Source: Bdellovibrio sp. CG22_combo_CG10-13_8_21_14_all_39_27 (GTDB taxonomy: Bacteria; Bdellovibrionota; Bacteriovoracia; Bacteriovoracales; Bacteriovoracaceae). From it: DNA of 64,000 nt. The notes under the pieces were generated by a model. That model was not told the DNA's origin. It did no database searches and saw nothing but the letters and a program-made list of their open reading frames with translations. How positions within the stretch are numbered: position 1 is the first letter of the stretch; each line of letters starts with the position of its first letter. Positions 42,460 to 51,317 of this stretch are shown here, one piece after another. The stretch covers positions 1-64,000 of the forward strand of contig PCTW01000084.1 in the NCBI GenBank assembly GCA_002786715.1, read 5' to 3'. The position numbers and the translations under genes were made by a program.

Positions 42460-43068
42460 TTAATGAGTTTCGATCTTTTGATTCAACAAAGGTTTTGAAC
42501 TATTATGATAAAAAACTAGTCGATCATAATAGCGAGTTTGTTCCCAGCTTTGTGGGCCGATAAATTTGCTCAAGTTTGTTCCCTGATGATTAAAGACATA
42601 GGACTCTGGAACTTTAACTGTTCCAAACTTTGTCATTGAGTCACCATTAACATCGAGAGCAAGAACGATATTTTCTGGAAGAGTTCCAAAACGTTTCATA
42701 TATTTTGTCACTTTCTCAGCAGTATCTTGAACAGCGATTAAAACAAATTGCACATCACTGTTTTTAAATTTTTTCGCCATATCGAGAAGAGGTGGCAACT
42801 CTGCTTCACATGGACCACACCACGTTCCCCAAAAATGGATAAAAGTCAGACGACCTTCATTGTTAATAAAATCCTTTTTCGACATCAATTGCTTACTTTG
42901 GATCTCTTCAACTTGAAATTCTGGCAGCGTCTTTAAAATAAGATCACCATCAAATTGATTAATCATTGGCGAAAACTTATTGTGCCAATAAAGTGAATAA
43001 AGAAGAGTGACACTTATAATAAGTGCAATAATCGTGAGTTTTGTAGGAAGTGCTAAACCTCTTTGCAT
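42460..43068 (-). CDS. Membrane-anchored TlpA/ResA-like thioredoxin
   Basis: The 202-residue protein has an N-terminal membrane helix (LTIIALIISVTLLYSLYW) and a thioredoxin fold with active site FWGTWCGPCEAELPP near residue 75 and the cis-proline in VPESYVF near 155. This places it in the periplasm as a thiol-disulfide reductase of the TlpA/ResA type, used for example in cytochrome c maturation. No later start would keep the membrane helix, so the ATG at 43068 is used. That ATG follows directly on the terminator of the ribosomal operon, whose arm supplies the only ribosome-site-like GAGGG. Confidence 0.88.
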   Translation of the reverse strand: MQRGLALPTKLTIIALIISVTLLYSLYWHNKFSPMINQFDGDLILKTLPEFQVEEIQSKQLMSKKDFINNEGRLTFIHFWGTWCGPCEAELPPLLDMAKKFKNSDVQFVLIAVQDTAEKVTKYMKRFGTLPENIVLALDVNGDSMTKFGTVKVPESYVFNHQGTNLSKFIGPQSWEQTRYYDRLVFYHNSSKPLLNQKIETH

Positions 43069-43097
43069 AAAAAAAGACCCTCGTTTGAGGGTCTTTT
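43069..43097 (-). terminator. Terminator of the ribosomal super-operon, abutting the next start codon
   Basis: GACCCTC / GAGGGTC form a 7-bp stem with a 4-base loop (43076-43093), extended by A-T pairs on both sides. On the minus strand seven T (43075-43069) follow and run directly into the ATG of the thioredoxin gene. It lies about 30 bases after the rplQ stop. The T-tracts on both sides would let it work in either direction. Confidence 0.92.
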
Positions 43098-43128
43098 ATC
43101 ATTTTTTCATTAAAGAGTCTTGAAAGAA

Positions 43129-43485
43129 TTAGTCGACAAGAGCTATATAGGCCATCTTTGCACCGTCGTTAAAACGAGCATCAGCAACCTTAACGATACG
43201 AGTATAACCACCATTACGTGATTTAAACTTTGGACCAACTTCATCAAACAACTTCTTAACAACATCTTTGTTGTTGAGTTTTGAATAAGCTAATCTTCTA
43301 TTTGCAACTGAATCTTCCTTTCCAATTGTAATAAGCTTTTCAACATGTGCTTGAATCGCCTTACACTTTGTAAAAGTAGTCTTAATTTTTCCATGATCAA
43401 TCACTTCATTGGCCAAATTTTTAATTAAAGCCTTTCTATGAGAAGGATTGTTTCCAATTTTAAATTTACGTCTTTGGTGTCTCAT
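43129..43485 (-). CDS. rplQ: 50S ribosomal protein bL17
   Basis: The 118-residue protein shows the bL17 signature MRHQRRKFKIGNNPSHRKAL at the N-terminus, the NLANEVIDHGKIKTTFTKCKA block, and NNKDVVKKLFDEVGPKF. It binds 23S rRNA near the exit of the 50S subunit. It is the last gene of the alpha operon, 26 bases after rpoA, and is followed by a strong terminator. Confidence 0.98.
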   Translation of the reverse strand: MRHQRRKFKIGNNPSHRKALIKNLANEVIDHGKIKTTFTKCKAIQAHVEKLITIGKEDSVANRRLAYSKLNNKDVVKKLFDEVGPKFKSRNGGYTRIVKVADARFNDGAKMAYIALVD

Positions 43486-43511
43486 AACCGTAACTCCTCA
43501 ACAACAACAGC

Positions 43512-44534
43512 CTAGTCTTTTTTATCGTTTATTTCTTTCATGATGTGATCAACTTTCATTCCAAGTCCTAATCCCATCTGAGCAAGTAATTCTTTAATTT
43601 CGTTCAATGACTTTCTTCCGAAATTCTTAGTTCTAAGCATTTCGCCTTCTGTCTTTGAAACGAGTTCATAGATGTACTTGATATTTGCATTTTGGAGACA
43701 GTTTGCAGAACGTACTGAAAGCTCAAGTTCAGATACTGGCTTCAACAAGAAATTGTTTGTTGGAGCAGCAGCAGAAGAAGAAGTTGGCTTAGTTTCCATT
43801 CTTTGAACTTCTTCTTCATCTTCGAAGTTCAAGAATACTGCAAGTTGATCACGTAAGATTTTAGCTGCGAAGGCAACTGCATCTGAAGGATCAATACCAG
43901 AATTTGTCCAAACTTCTAAAGTCAATTTGTCAAAGTCTGTTCTCTTACCAACACGAGCGTTAGTAACAGTATAATTCACACGGTGAACCGGTGAGAAAAG
44001 TGTATCGAGGTAAACCCAACCAACTGGAAGATCGAAATCTTCTTTGTTATCGAGTGCAGTTACATAACCTTTACCTCTAGCAACTTTCAATTCCATTTTA
44101 ATTGAGCCGCCAGATGAAACGTTACAGATAACATAATCAGGGTTTAAAACTTCAACGTTTGCGTGACCTGAAATATCTCCAGCTTTAACTGGACCTTCTC
44201 CTGATTTCTCAAGAGTTAAAACAACATCTTCTTTCCCTTTGATTTTGAAATGTACTTCTTTCAAATTCAAAATGATTTCAGAAACTTCTTCTTTAACGTT
44301 ATTGATTGTTCCAAATTCGTGCTCAACACCGTCGATACGAATAGCAACGATACCTGCACCTTGAAGTGAAGATAAAAGAACTCTTCTTAAAGAGTTGCCT
44401 AAAGTTTGGCCGTAACCTCTTTCGAGTGGCTTAGCTACAAATTTACCATAGCTAGTTGTAAGTGAATCTGTATCGCACTCTAGTGCTACTGGTCTAATGA
44501 GGCTTGTCCAGTTCTTTGCTACAAAGGTGTCCAT
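43512..44534 (-). CDS. rpoA: RNA polymerase alpha subunit
   Basis: The 340 residues contain the N-terminal dimerisation domain (KPLERGYGQTLGNSLRRVLL near 38-57; DLPVGWVYLDTLFSPVHRVNY near 170) that holds beta and beta-prime. A flexible linker of about 25 residues rich in serine and alanine follows, then the C-terminal domain (LRTKNFGRKSLNEIKELLAQMGL near 305) that reads UP elements and activators. It sits after rpsK with 42 bases between them; the rpsD gene usually found here is missing. Confidence 0.98.
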   Translation of the reverse strand: MDTFVAKNWTSLIRPVALECDTDSLTTSYGKFVAKPLERGYGQTLGNSLRRVLLSSLQGAGIVAIRIDGVEHEFGTINNVKEEVSEIILNLKEVHFKIKGKEDVVLTLEKSGEGPVKAGDISGHANVEVLNPDYVICNVSSGGSIKMELKVARGKGYVTALDNKEDFDLPVGWVYLDTLFSPVHRVNYTVTNARVGKRTDFDKLTLEVWTNSGIDPSDAVAFAAKILRDQLAVFLNFEDEEEVQRMETKPTSSSAAAPTNNFLLKPVSELELSVRSANCLQNANIKYIYELVSKTEGEMLRTKNFGRKSLNEIKELLAQMGLGLGMKVDHIMKEINDKKD

Positions 44535-44576
44535 TCCAAACTCCTAAAATTGATATAAAACAAAAATTCTAATTAA

Positions 44577-44972
44577 TTAAACTCTACGACGCTTAGGAGC
44601 TCTACAACCATTGTGAGGTATAGGACTCTTATCTGAAACGAGAGTAATTCTCAATCCAGCAGCAACCAATGCTCTAATCGCGTTTTCACGACCTGCGCCT
44701 GGGCCCTTAACGTGTACTTCTACAGAGCTCATTCCACTCTCAACAGCTTTCTTAGCAGCTTCCATTGAAGCTGTTTGAGAAGCAAATGGAGTTGATTTTT
44801 TTGAGCCTCTGAAACCTAATTGGCCAGCACTTGCCCAACAAATCGCCTGACCTTGCATATCAGTGAAAGTTACAATGCAGTTATTGAAAGACGCTTGAAC
44901 ATGGCAAATACCATGAGTCACGTTCTTCTTTACTTTTTTCTTTGTTACTGTTGATGTCGTCTTCTTATTCAT
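44577..44972 (-). CDS. rpsK: 30S ribosomal protein uS11
   Basis: The 131-residue protein has [18 protein letters not shown] near 24, [17 protein letters not shown] near 50, and the C-terminal [15 protein letters not shown] that binds 16S rRNA in the platform. Length is normal. It is 18 bases after rpsM and directly upstream of rpoA. Confidence 0.98.
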   Translation of the reverse strand: MNKKTTSTVTKKKVKKNVTHGICHVQASFNNCIVTFTDMQGQAICWASAGQLGFRGSKKSTPFASQTASMEAAKKAVESGMSSVEVHVKGPGAGRENAIRALVAAGLRITLVSDKSPIPHNGCRAPKRRRV

Positions 44973-44990
44973 AATCAGCCTCTACCTTAA

Positions 44991-45374
44991 TTACTTCATC
45001 GCCTTAATAGATTTCTTACCTGCGATAGCGACAGCAGGACCTTTTCTTGTACGTGCATTCGTATGAGTTCTTTGTCCTCTCATTGGAAGACTCTTTCTAT
45101 GACGAACACCTCTATAGCATCCCATGTCCTTAAGGCGCTTGATATTTAAACCAATTTCACGTCTTAAATCACCTTCAACCGTATAGTCTTCTTCAAGAAT
45201 TCTTCTGATTTCTTGAACCTCTTCTTCAGAGATATCATTTGAGTTTTTATTTAAATCAATTCCAGCTTTCGCTAAAACTGCTGTAGCAACATTTGCACCT
45301 ACCCCATAGATAGATCTCATAGCTACTCTCATAACTTTGTTTCTTGGAATGTCTACACCTAGAATCCGCGCCAT
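44991..45374 (-). CDS. rpsM: 30S ribosomal protein uS13
   Basis: The 127-residue head protein contacts the 50S subunit and P-site tRNA. It has the opening [13 protein letters not shown], the helix-hairpin-helix IYGVGANVA, and the conserved C-terminal [25 protein letters not shown]. It follows rpmJ by 21 bases. Confidence 0.98.
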   Translation of the reverse strand: MARILGVDIPRNKVMRVAMRSIYGVGANVATAVLAKAGIDLNKNSNDISEEEVQEIRRILEEDYTVEGDLRREIGLNIKRLKDMGCYRGVRHRKSLPMRGQRTHTNARTRKGPAVAIAGKKSIKAMK

Positions 45375-45395
45375 ATACTACTCCTACGCCAACTA

Positions 45396-45512
45396 TTAAC
45401 CTTGTCTCTGCTTATGCTTAGGTGAAGATTTACAAACGACTCTTACGACTCCTTTGCGCTTCACAACCTTACAATCTTTACAAATTTTCTTAACCGAAGA
45501 TCTCACTTTCAT
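45396..45512 (-). CDS. rpmJ: 50S ribosomal protein bL36 (zinc-binding form)
   Basis: A 38-codon frame begins [17 protein letters not shown] and ends [10 protein letters not shown], almost the same as E. coli bL36. Cysteines 11, 14 and 27 with the late histidine form the zinc site, so this is the C+ type. It lies between infA and rpsM, the usual place. Confidence 0.97.
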   Translation of the reverse strand: MKVRSSVKKICKDCKVVKRKGVVRVVCKSSPKHKQRQG

Positions 45513-45523
45513 GTCCGCTTCCT

Positions 45524-45748
45524 TTACTTCCCTTTACTACGATATGTGATTCTACCCTTCGTCAAATCGTACTTGCTTATCTCAACTAAAACTTTATCGC
45601 CTGGTAAAATTTTAATAAAATGCATCCGCATTTTTCCGCTAATATGAGCAATTATGTTGTGTCCATTCGGTAACTTAACTTTGAATTTGGTATTCGGAAG
45701 AAGTTCAGTAACTTCCCCTTCCACTTCAATGTATTCAACATCTGTCAT
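45524..45748 (-). CDS. infA: Translation initiation factor IF-1
   Basis: The 74-residue OB-fold protein blocks the A site during initiation. It has [38 protein letters not shown] and the C-terminal [13 protein letters not shown]. The usual methionine aminopeptidase gene is absent between adk and infA. It is 11 bases upstream of rpmJ. Confidence 0.97.
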   Translation of the reverse strand: MTDVEYIEVEGEVTELLPNTKFKVKLPNGHNIIAHISGKMRMHFIKILPGDKVLVEISKYDLTKGRITYRSKGK

Positions 45749-45812
45749 ACTAACTTAACGCCTCTGTATACAAAACTCATCACACTTATGCAAGCTCCCG
45801 CCCGACTGAACA

Positions 45813-46448
45813 CTAGATCAAAGACTTAAGCGAAGAAAATACCTCGTCTGAGCCGTTTGATGCGTCAAGTCTTACTAGACGACCTTCACTTTCATAGTGC
45901 TTAAGCACTGGTTCAATTGTTTCTTTAAATACATCAAGACGGTGCTTTACTGTTTCAGCAACATCATCCTTTCTTTGGTTCAACTCAGTTGAACCACACT
46001 TATCACAAACGCCAGCTTGTGCTGGAGCCTTAAACTTTAAATTATAGATCTCGCCGCATTTGCCACAAGTTCTACGATTTACAAGTCTATCGAAGAGTAA
46101 ATCAAGGTCAATTTCAAAGTACACGGCCTTTGAGTTCGAACCCTTGAGAACCACTTCGTCTAGCAACTTTGCCTGGTCTCCATTGCGTGGAAAACCATCA
46201 AATATATAAGCGCCAGAGGCAAGATCCGTATTCTTTTTTAAAAGTTCCAATACCGTATTATCATCAACAAGCTTTCCAGCGTTCATGATAGCGGTAACCC
46301 TTTTTCCCAGTTCAGAAGCTTCTTTCACTTCTTTTCTCAAGAGGTCGCCCGTCGAGAGATGCTGGTAGCCACATTCCTTAATAAGTCGTGTAGCTTGAGT
46401 TCCTTTGCCAGAGCCAGGAGCTCCCAAAAAAATTAACTGAGGTTGCAT
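45813..46448 (-). CDS. adk: Adenylate kinase (zinc-type lid)
   Basis: This enzyme makes two ADP from ATP and AMP. The 211 residues show the P-loop LGAPGSGKGTQATRL, the AMP region HLSTGDLLRKEV, and FDGFPRNGDQA near 85. The lid carries four cysteines (CGKCGEIY and CDKCGS near 128-152) that bind zinc, a form common in Gram-positives and found in some Gram-negatives. It follows secY by 3 bases. Confidence 0.97.
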   Translation of the reverse strand: MQPQLIFLGAPGSGKGTQATRLIKECGYQHLSTGDLLRKEVKEASELGKRVTAIMNAGKLVDDNTVLELLKKNTDLASGAYIFDGFPRNGDQAKLLDEVVLKGSNSKAVYFEIDLDLLFDRLVNRRTCGKCGEIYNLKFKAPAQAGVCDKCGSTELNQRKDDVAETVKHRLDVFKETIEPVLKHYESEGRLVRLDASNGSDEVFSSLKSLI

Positions 46449-46451
46449 TAT

Positions 46452-47762
46452 CTAAAACCTTCTTGCGCTGCCAGAGTGCTTACCACGAACTTTGTAAGCA
46501 TTCTCATAACGATCAGCAAACATGAACGCTTGGATGTTCATCATGACTCTAATTGAAACACTCACGAGGATCAGCATCGAAGTGCCGCCAAAGCGAGTTC
46601 TGTTTCCGGTAAGCTCTGTAGGTAAAATACAAATTACAACTAAAAAGAGGGCACCGAAAAAGCTTAAACGATTCAACAACCAATCAAGATAGTCTTGAGT
46701 CTTTGCCCCAGGACGAACTCCTGGAATAAAAGCGTTGTTCTTTTGAAGCATTTCCGAAATCTTCTTTGTTTTAAACTGAATTGGAGCATAAAAATATGTC
46801 ATATACACAATCAATAAGCCAAAGAAGATATTAAATAGCATCTGCCCTGGATAAAGGGACTGTTGGATTACTTCAAAATAAGGCTTCAATGGACTTGTTG
46901 CAGGTACAAATGATGCAAAAGTCGCAGGGGCTGCCAATAAAGAAGAGGCCAAAATAGGAGGCATAACACCACCTGTATCAAGTCTCATCGGTAGACTTTG
47001 AGTTCCACCATAAACGCGATTATGAACAACTTTTTTAGCGTATTGAACAGGAACACTTCTAAATGATCTTTCAATGAAAGCCACTATAAAGAAGGCGCAA
47101 ATAATAACGACAACATCAAGAAGTAAGTGAAGTCCTGAGAGTTCACCATTTCTAAAGAGCGTCATGTTTTGAATAACTTCGGCTGGAAGTTCGACAGCGA
47201 TACCTGCAAAGATAATCAAAGATACGCCGTTTTCAAGGCCATATTCTGTAATTCGTTCACCTAGCCACATTAAGAACATTGTCCCCGCAGCAAGAGTGAT
47301 CATGGTTGTAACTCTAAAGAGAAGACCTGGCTCAGGAATTACTGGAATTCCACCTGGAGATCTAAACCCCTCAAAAACAGCTGCCATTCCGTAACCTTGA
47401 ATACAGCAAAGAATTACGGTTGCGTAACGAGTCCATTTCTGAATTTTTTTATTTCCATCGGCATCTTCTTGAAGCTCAGCAATTTGAGGAATAACTTCGC
47501 CCAAAAGACTGAAAATAATTGATGTCGTGATATAAGGCATGATTCCTAGTGCGAGCACTGAGAAGCGCTTAAAAGCACCACCGCTAAAAGTGTTGATAAG
47601 GTCGAATATTCCACCAGATGATCCCGCAAAGTATGCCTTAATTGCCGTGGCATCTACGCCAGGAACTGGCACCTGAGCTGCAATTCGATAAACGAATAGA
47701 AGCAGAAGGGTGAAAAAAATCCGTCTTTTTAAATCTTCAATTTTACTCTGAGAGGTAGACAT
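46452..47762 (-). CDS. secY: Protein translocase subunit SecY
   Basis: The 436-residue channel protein of the Sec translocon has about ten membrane helices. Typical pieces are the plug region after helix 1 (VPVPGVDATAI), FSVLALGIMPYITTSIIF near 67, the QYAKKVV loop near 238, and the C-terminal RKHSGSARRF-like basic tail (the sequence reads VRGKHSGSARRF). It follows rplO by 16 bases in the usual spc-operon position. Confidence 0.98.
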   Translation of the reverse strand: MSTSQSKIEDLKRRIFFTLLLLFVYRIAAQVPVPGVDATAIKAYFAGSSGGIFDLINTFSGGAFKRFSVLALGIMPYITTSIIFSLLGEVIPQIAELQEDADGNKKIQKWTRYATVILCCIQGYGMAAVFEGFRSPGGIPVIPEPGLLFRVTTMITLAAGTMFLMWLGERITEYGLENGVSLIIFAGIAVELPAEVIQNMTLFRNGELSGLHLLLDVVVIICAFFIVAFIERSFRSVPVQYAKKVVHNRVYGGTQSLPMRLDTGGVMPPILASSLLAAPATFASFVPATSPLKPYFEVIQQSLYPGQMLFNIFFGLLIVYMTYFYAPIQFKTKKISEMLQKNNAFIPGVRPGAKTQDYLDWLLNRLSFFGALFLVVICILPTELTGNRTRFGGTSMLILVSVSIRVMMNIQAFMFADRYENAYKVRGKHSGSARRF

Positions 47763-47778
47763 TGCTTAATAAACCTTC

Positions 47779-48237
47779 CTATTGGGCTTGCTTGATTTCC
47801 CCACCGGCTTTCTTGATGGACTCTTCAGCTGTTTTTGAGAACTTCTCTATTCCAACGAAAACGAGCTTCTTAGTCAACTCACCAGTTGCAAGAATTTTAA
47901 CAGGTTTACTTTTATTGGCACCTTTTAAAAGACCTTTTTCAATTAAAGCTTCTCTAGTTACTGCTTCTGAATCAAATTTCTCGTTCAAAACGCCTAAAGA
48001 AACGGTTGCAAATGAAACTTTGAAAGGTTCATTTTTGAATCCTCTCTTACCAAGTCTCATATACAGAGGTTGTGCACCAGATTCGAAACCTGTACGCATG
48101 TGACCACTTTTACGAGCTTTTGAACCCTTGTGACCTTTACCAGCTTGAGTACCTTGACCAGAAGCTTGTCCACGGCCAATTCTCTTTGTGTCTCTATTTG
48201 CGCCTTTTGGGCTCTTCAACGTAGTCAGCGTCAACAT
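47779..48237 (-). CDS. rplO: 50S ribosomal protein uL15
   Basis: The 152 residues open with MLTLTTLKSPKGANRDTKRI, followed by the glycine-rich GRGQASGQGTQAGKGHKG tail and GFESGAQPLYMRLGKRGF. The globular C-terminal half ends with IKKAGGEIKQAQ. Length and order (rpmD before, secY after) are standard. Confidence 0.98.
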   Translation of the reverse strand: MLTLTTLKSPKGANRDTKRIGRGQASGQGTQAGKGHKGSKARKSGHMRTGFESGAQPLYMRLGKRGFKNEPFKVSFATVSLGVLNEKFDSEAVTREALIEKGLLKGANKSKPVKILATGELTKKLVFVGIEKFSKTAEESIKKAGGEIKQAQ

Positions 48238-48269
48238 ATAATCCTCACTTATTCCTTAAATTCTAAAAA

Positions 48270-48452
48270 TTACTCTTTAACTTCGAGCCACTGGATCATT
48301 TTTTTGATCATGCCTCTTACTGCAGGAGTATTTTCAAGTGTTCTTGTTCTTCCAAGTTTAGTTAAGCCTAATCCAAGAACAGTAGCTTTTTGCTTCTCTG
48401 TGCACTTGTTAGTACTTCTAATCAATTTAACTTCTATAGTTTTCGCAACCAT
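48270..48452 (-). CDS. rpmD: 50S ribosomal protein uL30
   Basis: The 60-residue protein reads MVAKTIEVKLIRST with LGLTKLGRTRTLENTPAVRG in the centre. The ATG at 48452 is chosen over an in-frame codon four positions earlier because GAGG precedes it and the family length is about 60. It lies between rpsE and rplO. Confidence 0.97.
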   Translation of the reverse strand: MVAKTIEVKLIRSTNKCTEKQKATVLGLGLTKLGRTRTLENTPAVRGMIKKMIQWLEVKE

Positions 48453-48469
48453 AATCAACCTCAAATAAC

Positions 48470-49072
48470 TTATTTAATTCTAATTTTTTTAATATCAATT
48501 CCACGTGCTTTTGCAATTTGATCTACTGATCTTAATTTCTTAAGAGCAGAGAAAGTTGCCTTAACAACGTTGTGTGGGTTGTTCGTCTTAAGTGACTTAG
48601 TCAAAACGTTACGAACACCAGCTAGCTCTAGAATTGAACGACAAGCACCCGCAGCCTTAACACCTGTACCGTCTCCAGCAGGCATGAAAAGGATTTTACC
48701 GGCACAGTAATTACCTTCAACAAAGTGTGGAAGTGTTCCTGCTTCGATTGGCACGTGGATCATATTCTTCTGAGCAGCTTGAGTTGCTTTTCTGATCGCT
48801 TCAGGAACTTCTTTTGCTTTTCCTAAACCATATCCAACTCTACCGTTCTTATCACCAACGATCATTAAAGCTGAGAATGAAAAGCGACGCCCACCCTTCA
48901 CAACTTTAGCAACGCGGTTAACAGCTACTACTCTTTCCTCAAATTCTGACTCAGGAGCAGCCTGCTTCTTTCTTGCGTGAGAAGCTCTCTTCTTGCGCTT
49001 ATCCTCAATGGACTCTTCAGCCTCATTGCTAACTTCAGTAATTGTCTCATCAAATTTGGTTTCGTCGTTCAT
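48470..49072 (-). CDS. rpsE: 30S ribosomal protein uS5 with N-terminal extension
   Basis: The core shows [20 protein letters not shown], the double-stranded RNA-binding fold, [13 protein letters not shown] near 100 and the [18 protein letters not shown] block near 145. At 200 residues it is about 30 longer than E. coli S5. The extra part is an N-terminal acidic stretch followed by a basic [12 protein letters not shown] patch, which may lie near the mRNA entry site. It follows rplR by 21 bases. Confidence 0.97.
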   Translation of the reverse strand: MNDETKFDETITEVSNEAEESIEDKRKKRASHARKKQAAPESEFEERVVAVNRVAKVVKGGRRFSFSALMIVGDKNGRVGYGLGKAKEVPEAIRKATQAAQKNMIHVPIEAGTLPHFVEGNYCAGKILFMPAGDGTGVKAAGACRSILELAGVRNVLTKSLKTNNPHNVVKATFSALKKLRSVDQIAKARGIDIKKIRIK

Positions 49073-49093
49073 TCTAACTCCAACCTACCACTA

Positions 49094-49465
49094 TTAAACT
49101 TGGATACCGTTTTCACGGATTGCAGTCGCCAACGAAGCAACTACACCAGTATATTTATAACCAGCTCTATCAAACACAGCTCTTGAAAGATTATTAGACT
49201 TTAAGAGTTCTGCAACTTTTGCACCAATAAGCTTCGCGCCTTCTCTGTTATTTTCACCTACAGCTTCTTTGCCATAAGTTTGAACAGTAAAAAGAGTCTT
49301 TGAAGCAATATCGTCGATCAATTGAATTTTTAGATGCTTGTTTGATCTAAAAAGATTGATACGTGGACATTCTGAAGTTCCAGAAACTTTCTTTCTAATT
49401 GAAAGTCTTCTTCTAAGTCTTTTCGCTTCACTTTCGTTCTGAATTTTGCCTTTTGCCTTTCTCAT
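49094..49465 (-). CDS. rplR: 50S ribosomal protein uL18
   Basis: The 123-residue 5S rRNA-binding protein has a basic start with RRRLSIRKKVSGTSECPRIN and the ISLFRSNKHLKIQLIDD-like strand (here LFRSNKHLKIQLIDD). The C-terminal block is FDRAGYKYTGVVASLA. Position between rplF and rpsE is standard. Confidence 0.97.
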   Translation of the reverse strand: MRKAKGKIQNESEAKRLRRRLSIRKKVSGTSECPRINLFRSNKHLKIQLIDDIASKTLFTVQTYGKEAVGENNREGAKLIGAKVAELLKSNNLSRAVFDRAGYKYTGVVASLATAIRENGIQV

Positions 49466-49480
49466 AACTTTATCCCACTT

Positions 49481-50020
49481 TTATTTCTTAGCGCCCGCTT
49501 TACCAGCTTTTCTAATAATTGTTTCAGTTGTGTACTTTAACCCCTTACCTTTATATGGCTCCGGTGGTCTGAAAGATCTAACTTTAGCAGCAACGAATCC
49601 AACCAATTCTTTATCGAAACCAGTTAAATCAATTACGTTCTTAGTTACTTTCGCAGTAATTCCCGTAGGAAGTTTATAATCAATTGGATGTGAATAACCT
49701 AAATTCAAAGTAAGCGTTGTTCCGTTTACAGCGGCCTTATAACCAACACCGTTGAACTCAAGAGACTTTGTAAAGCCCTTTGTCACTCCAGTTACCATAT
49801 TGCTAACCAATGTACGAGCTGTTCCCCATTGAGAACGAGCTTCTTTAGACTCGTCTATTGGATTTACAGTAATGACTTTGTCCTTGACTTCAACTTTTAC
49901 AAGCTTGTTCATGTCCATAGCCATCTGACCATTTGGTCCTTTTATACTTACATTGACACCTTGAATTTTGATTTCAACTTTTTCAGGTATCGCTATAGGT
50001 TCTTTACCAATTCTCGACAT
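49481..50020 (-). CDS. rplF: 50S ribosomal protein uL6
   Basis: The 179-residue protein has two similar RNA-binding halves. It opens MSRIGKEPIAIPEKVEI and contains the conserved loop PPEPYKGKGLKY near 152. It sits near the sarcin-ricin loop where elongation factors bind. Spacing to rpsH and rplR is 15 bases each. Confidence 0.98.
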   Translation of the reverse strand: MSRIGKEPIAIPEKVEIKIQGVNVSIKGPNGQMAMDMNKLVKVEVKDKVITVNPIDESKEARSQWGTARTLVSNMVTGVTKGFTKSLEFNGVGYKAAVNGTTLTLNLGYSHPIDYKLPTGITAKVTKNVIDLTGFDKELVGFVAAKVRSFRPPEPYKGKGLKYTTETIIRKAGKAGAKK

Positions 50021-50035
50021 ATTATCCTCTCTTAA

Positions 50036-50419
50036 TTACCAAATATTACAAAGGAGTTCGCCACCGATTTTCTTAACCTTCGCTTCACGAGTTGAAACAA
50101 CACCTTGTGAAGTTGAGATAATCGAAATACCAAGACCAGAAATAACCTTTGGTAATTCAGTGTAACTTCTATACTGACGTAAACCTGGTTTTGAAACTCT
50201 TTCTAAACCAACAATTGCGCCTTCTTTAAAAAGAACCTTAATGCGAATATCACTTTTTGTTTTAGCGATAATCTTAAAGCCCTTAATATAGCCTTCATCT
50301 TTTAAAACTTTACAAACAGCTGCTTTCAACTTGCTCGCAGGAAACTCAACCCGGTCTTGTCCAGCCTGGATCGAATTGCGCATTCTTGTCAACATATCTG
50401 CAATAGGATCGGTCATCAT
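50036..50419 (-). CDS. rpsH: 30S ribosomal protein uS8
   Basis: The 127 residues start with DPIADMLTRMRNSIQAGQ and end with the 16S-binding GISIISTSQGVVSTREAKVKK and GGELLCNIW. Two adjacent ATG codons open the gene; the first is 9 bases from AGGAG, so it is used. In E. coli this protein represses the spc operon by binding its mRNA. Confidence 0.98.
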   Translation of the reverse strand: MMTDPIADMLTRMRNSIQAGQDRVEFPASKLKAAVCKVLKDEGYIKGFKIIAKTKSDIRIKVLFKEGAIVGLERVSKPGLRQYRSYTELPKVISGLGISIISTSQGVVSTREAKVKKIGGELLCNIW

Positions 50420-50438
50420 AACTATATTCTCCTAAAAA

Positions 50439-50744
50439 CTACCAACTTGACTTTGTTACACCAGGGATCATTCCTTCGAGGGCCAACTTTCTAAATGAAA
50501 TTCTCGAAAGTTTAAACGCTCTGTAATAACCTCTTGATCGCCCAGTCATTTCACATCTATTTCTAACTCTAATTCCGGCTGAATTACGAGGAAGCTTTTG
50601 CATTTTAATCATTGCTTCTACTCTGTCTTCATCCGAAGTACTTGGATTACTTATTTTTTCGCGAAGTTCTGTGCGAAGATTCTTGTACTTCTTTGCCAGT
50701 TTCTTCTTTTTTTCATTAGCGACAATTTTAGCTAGTCTTGCCAT
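50439..50744 (-). CDS. rpsN: 30S ribosomal protein uS14 (zinc-free long form)
   Basis: The 101-residue protein is the long S14 type: [20 protein letters not shown] at the start, [22 protein letters not shown] in the middle and the conserved C-terminal [22 protein letters not shown]-type end. Only one cysteine is present, so there is no zinc site. It lies between rplE and rpsH. Confidence 0.98.
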   Translation of the reverse strand: MARLAKIVANEKKKKLAKKYKNLRTELREKISNPSTSDEDRVEAMIKMQKLPRNSAGIRVRNRCEMTGRSRGYYRAFKLSRISFRKLALEGMIPGVTKSSW

Positions 50745-50757
50745 GATTCCACCTTAT

Positions 50758-51300
50758 TTATTTGCTTGCGAAAGGCATACCCAACAATGTGAGAAGCTCT
50801 TTACCTTCTTCGTTACTTTTAGCTGAAGTTACAATTGTGATTCCCATTCCACGAATCTTATCGATTTTATCGTAGTTAATTTCTGGGAAAATAATTTGTT
50901 CTTTCAAACCCATATTGAAATTTCCACGACCATCGAAACCTTTAGGAGAAATCCCTCTAAAGTCACGTACTCTTGGTAATGAAATTGAAATCAAACGATC
51001 TAGGAATTCAAACATTCTCTCGCCACGTAAAGTTACGCTAGCACCAAGAGGCATTCCTTCTCTGATTTTGAATGAAGCAATTGATTTCTTAGCTCTTGCT
51101 ACAACTGGCTTTTGACCAGTAATAGATGCAAGATCAGCTACAATTGAATCAACAACTTTTGCATTTGAAACAGTGTCACGATGGACACAGCTCACAACAA
51201 CTTTTTCAATTTTAGGAATCATGTTTACGTTTTTATATCCATATTTAGTGGACAACGCGCCTTTGATTTCTGTTTCGTATTTTTGACCTAGTCTGCTCAT
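50758..51300 (-). CDS. rplE: 50S ribosomal protein uL5
   Basis: The 180 residues bind 5S rRNA in the central protuberance. Visible blocks are [15 protein letters not shown] near 24, the [20 protein letters not shown] block near 75, and [20 protein letters not shown] near 125. It follows rplX by 17 bases. Confidence 0.98.
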   Translation of the reverse strand: MSRLGQKYETEIKGALSTKYGYKNVNMIPKIEKVVVSCVHRDTVSNAKVVDSIVADLASITGQKPVVARAKKSIASFKIREGMPLGASVTLRGERMFEFLDRLISISLPRVRDFRGISPKGFDGRGNFNMGLKEQIIFPEINYDKIDKIRGMGITIVTSAKSNEEGKELLTLLGMPFASK

Positions 51301-51317
51301 ATACTTCCTCGACTATC

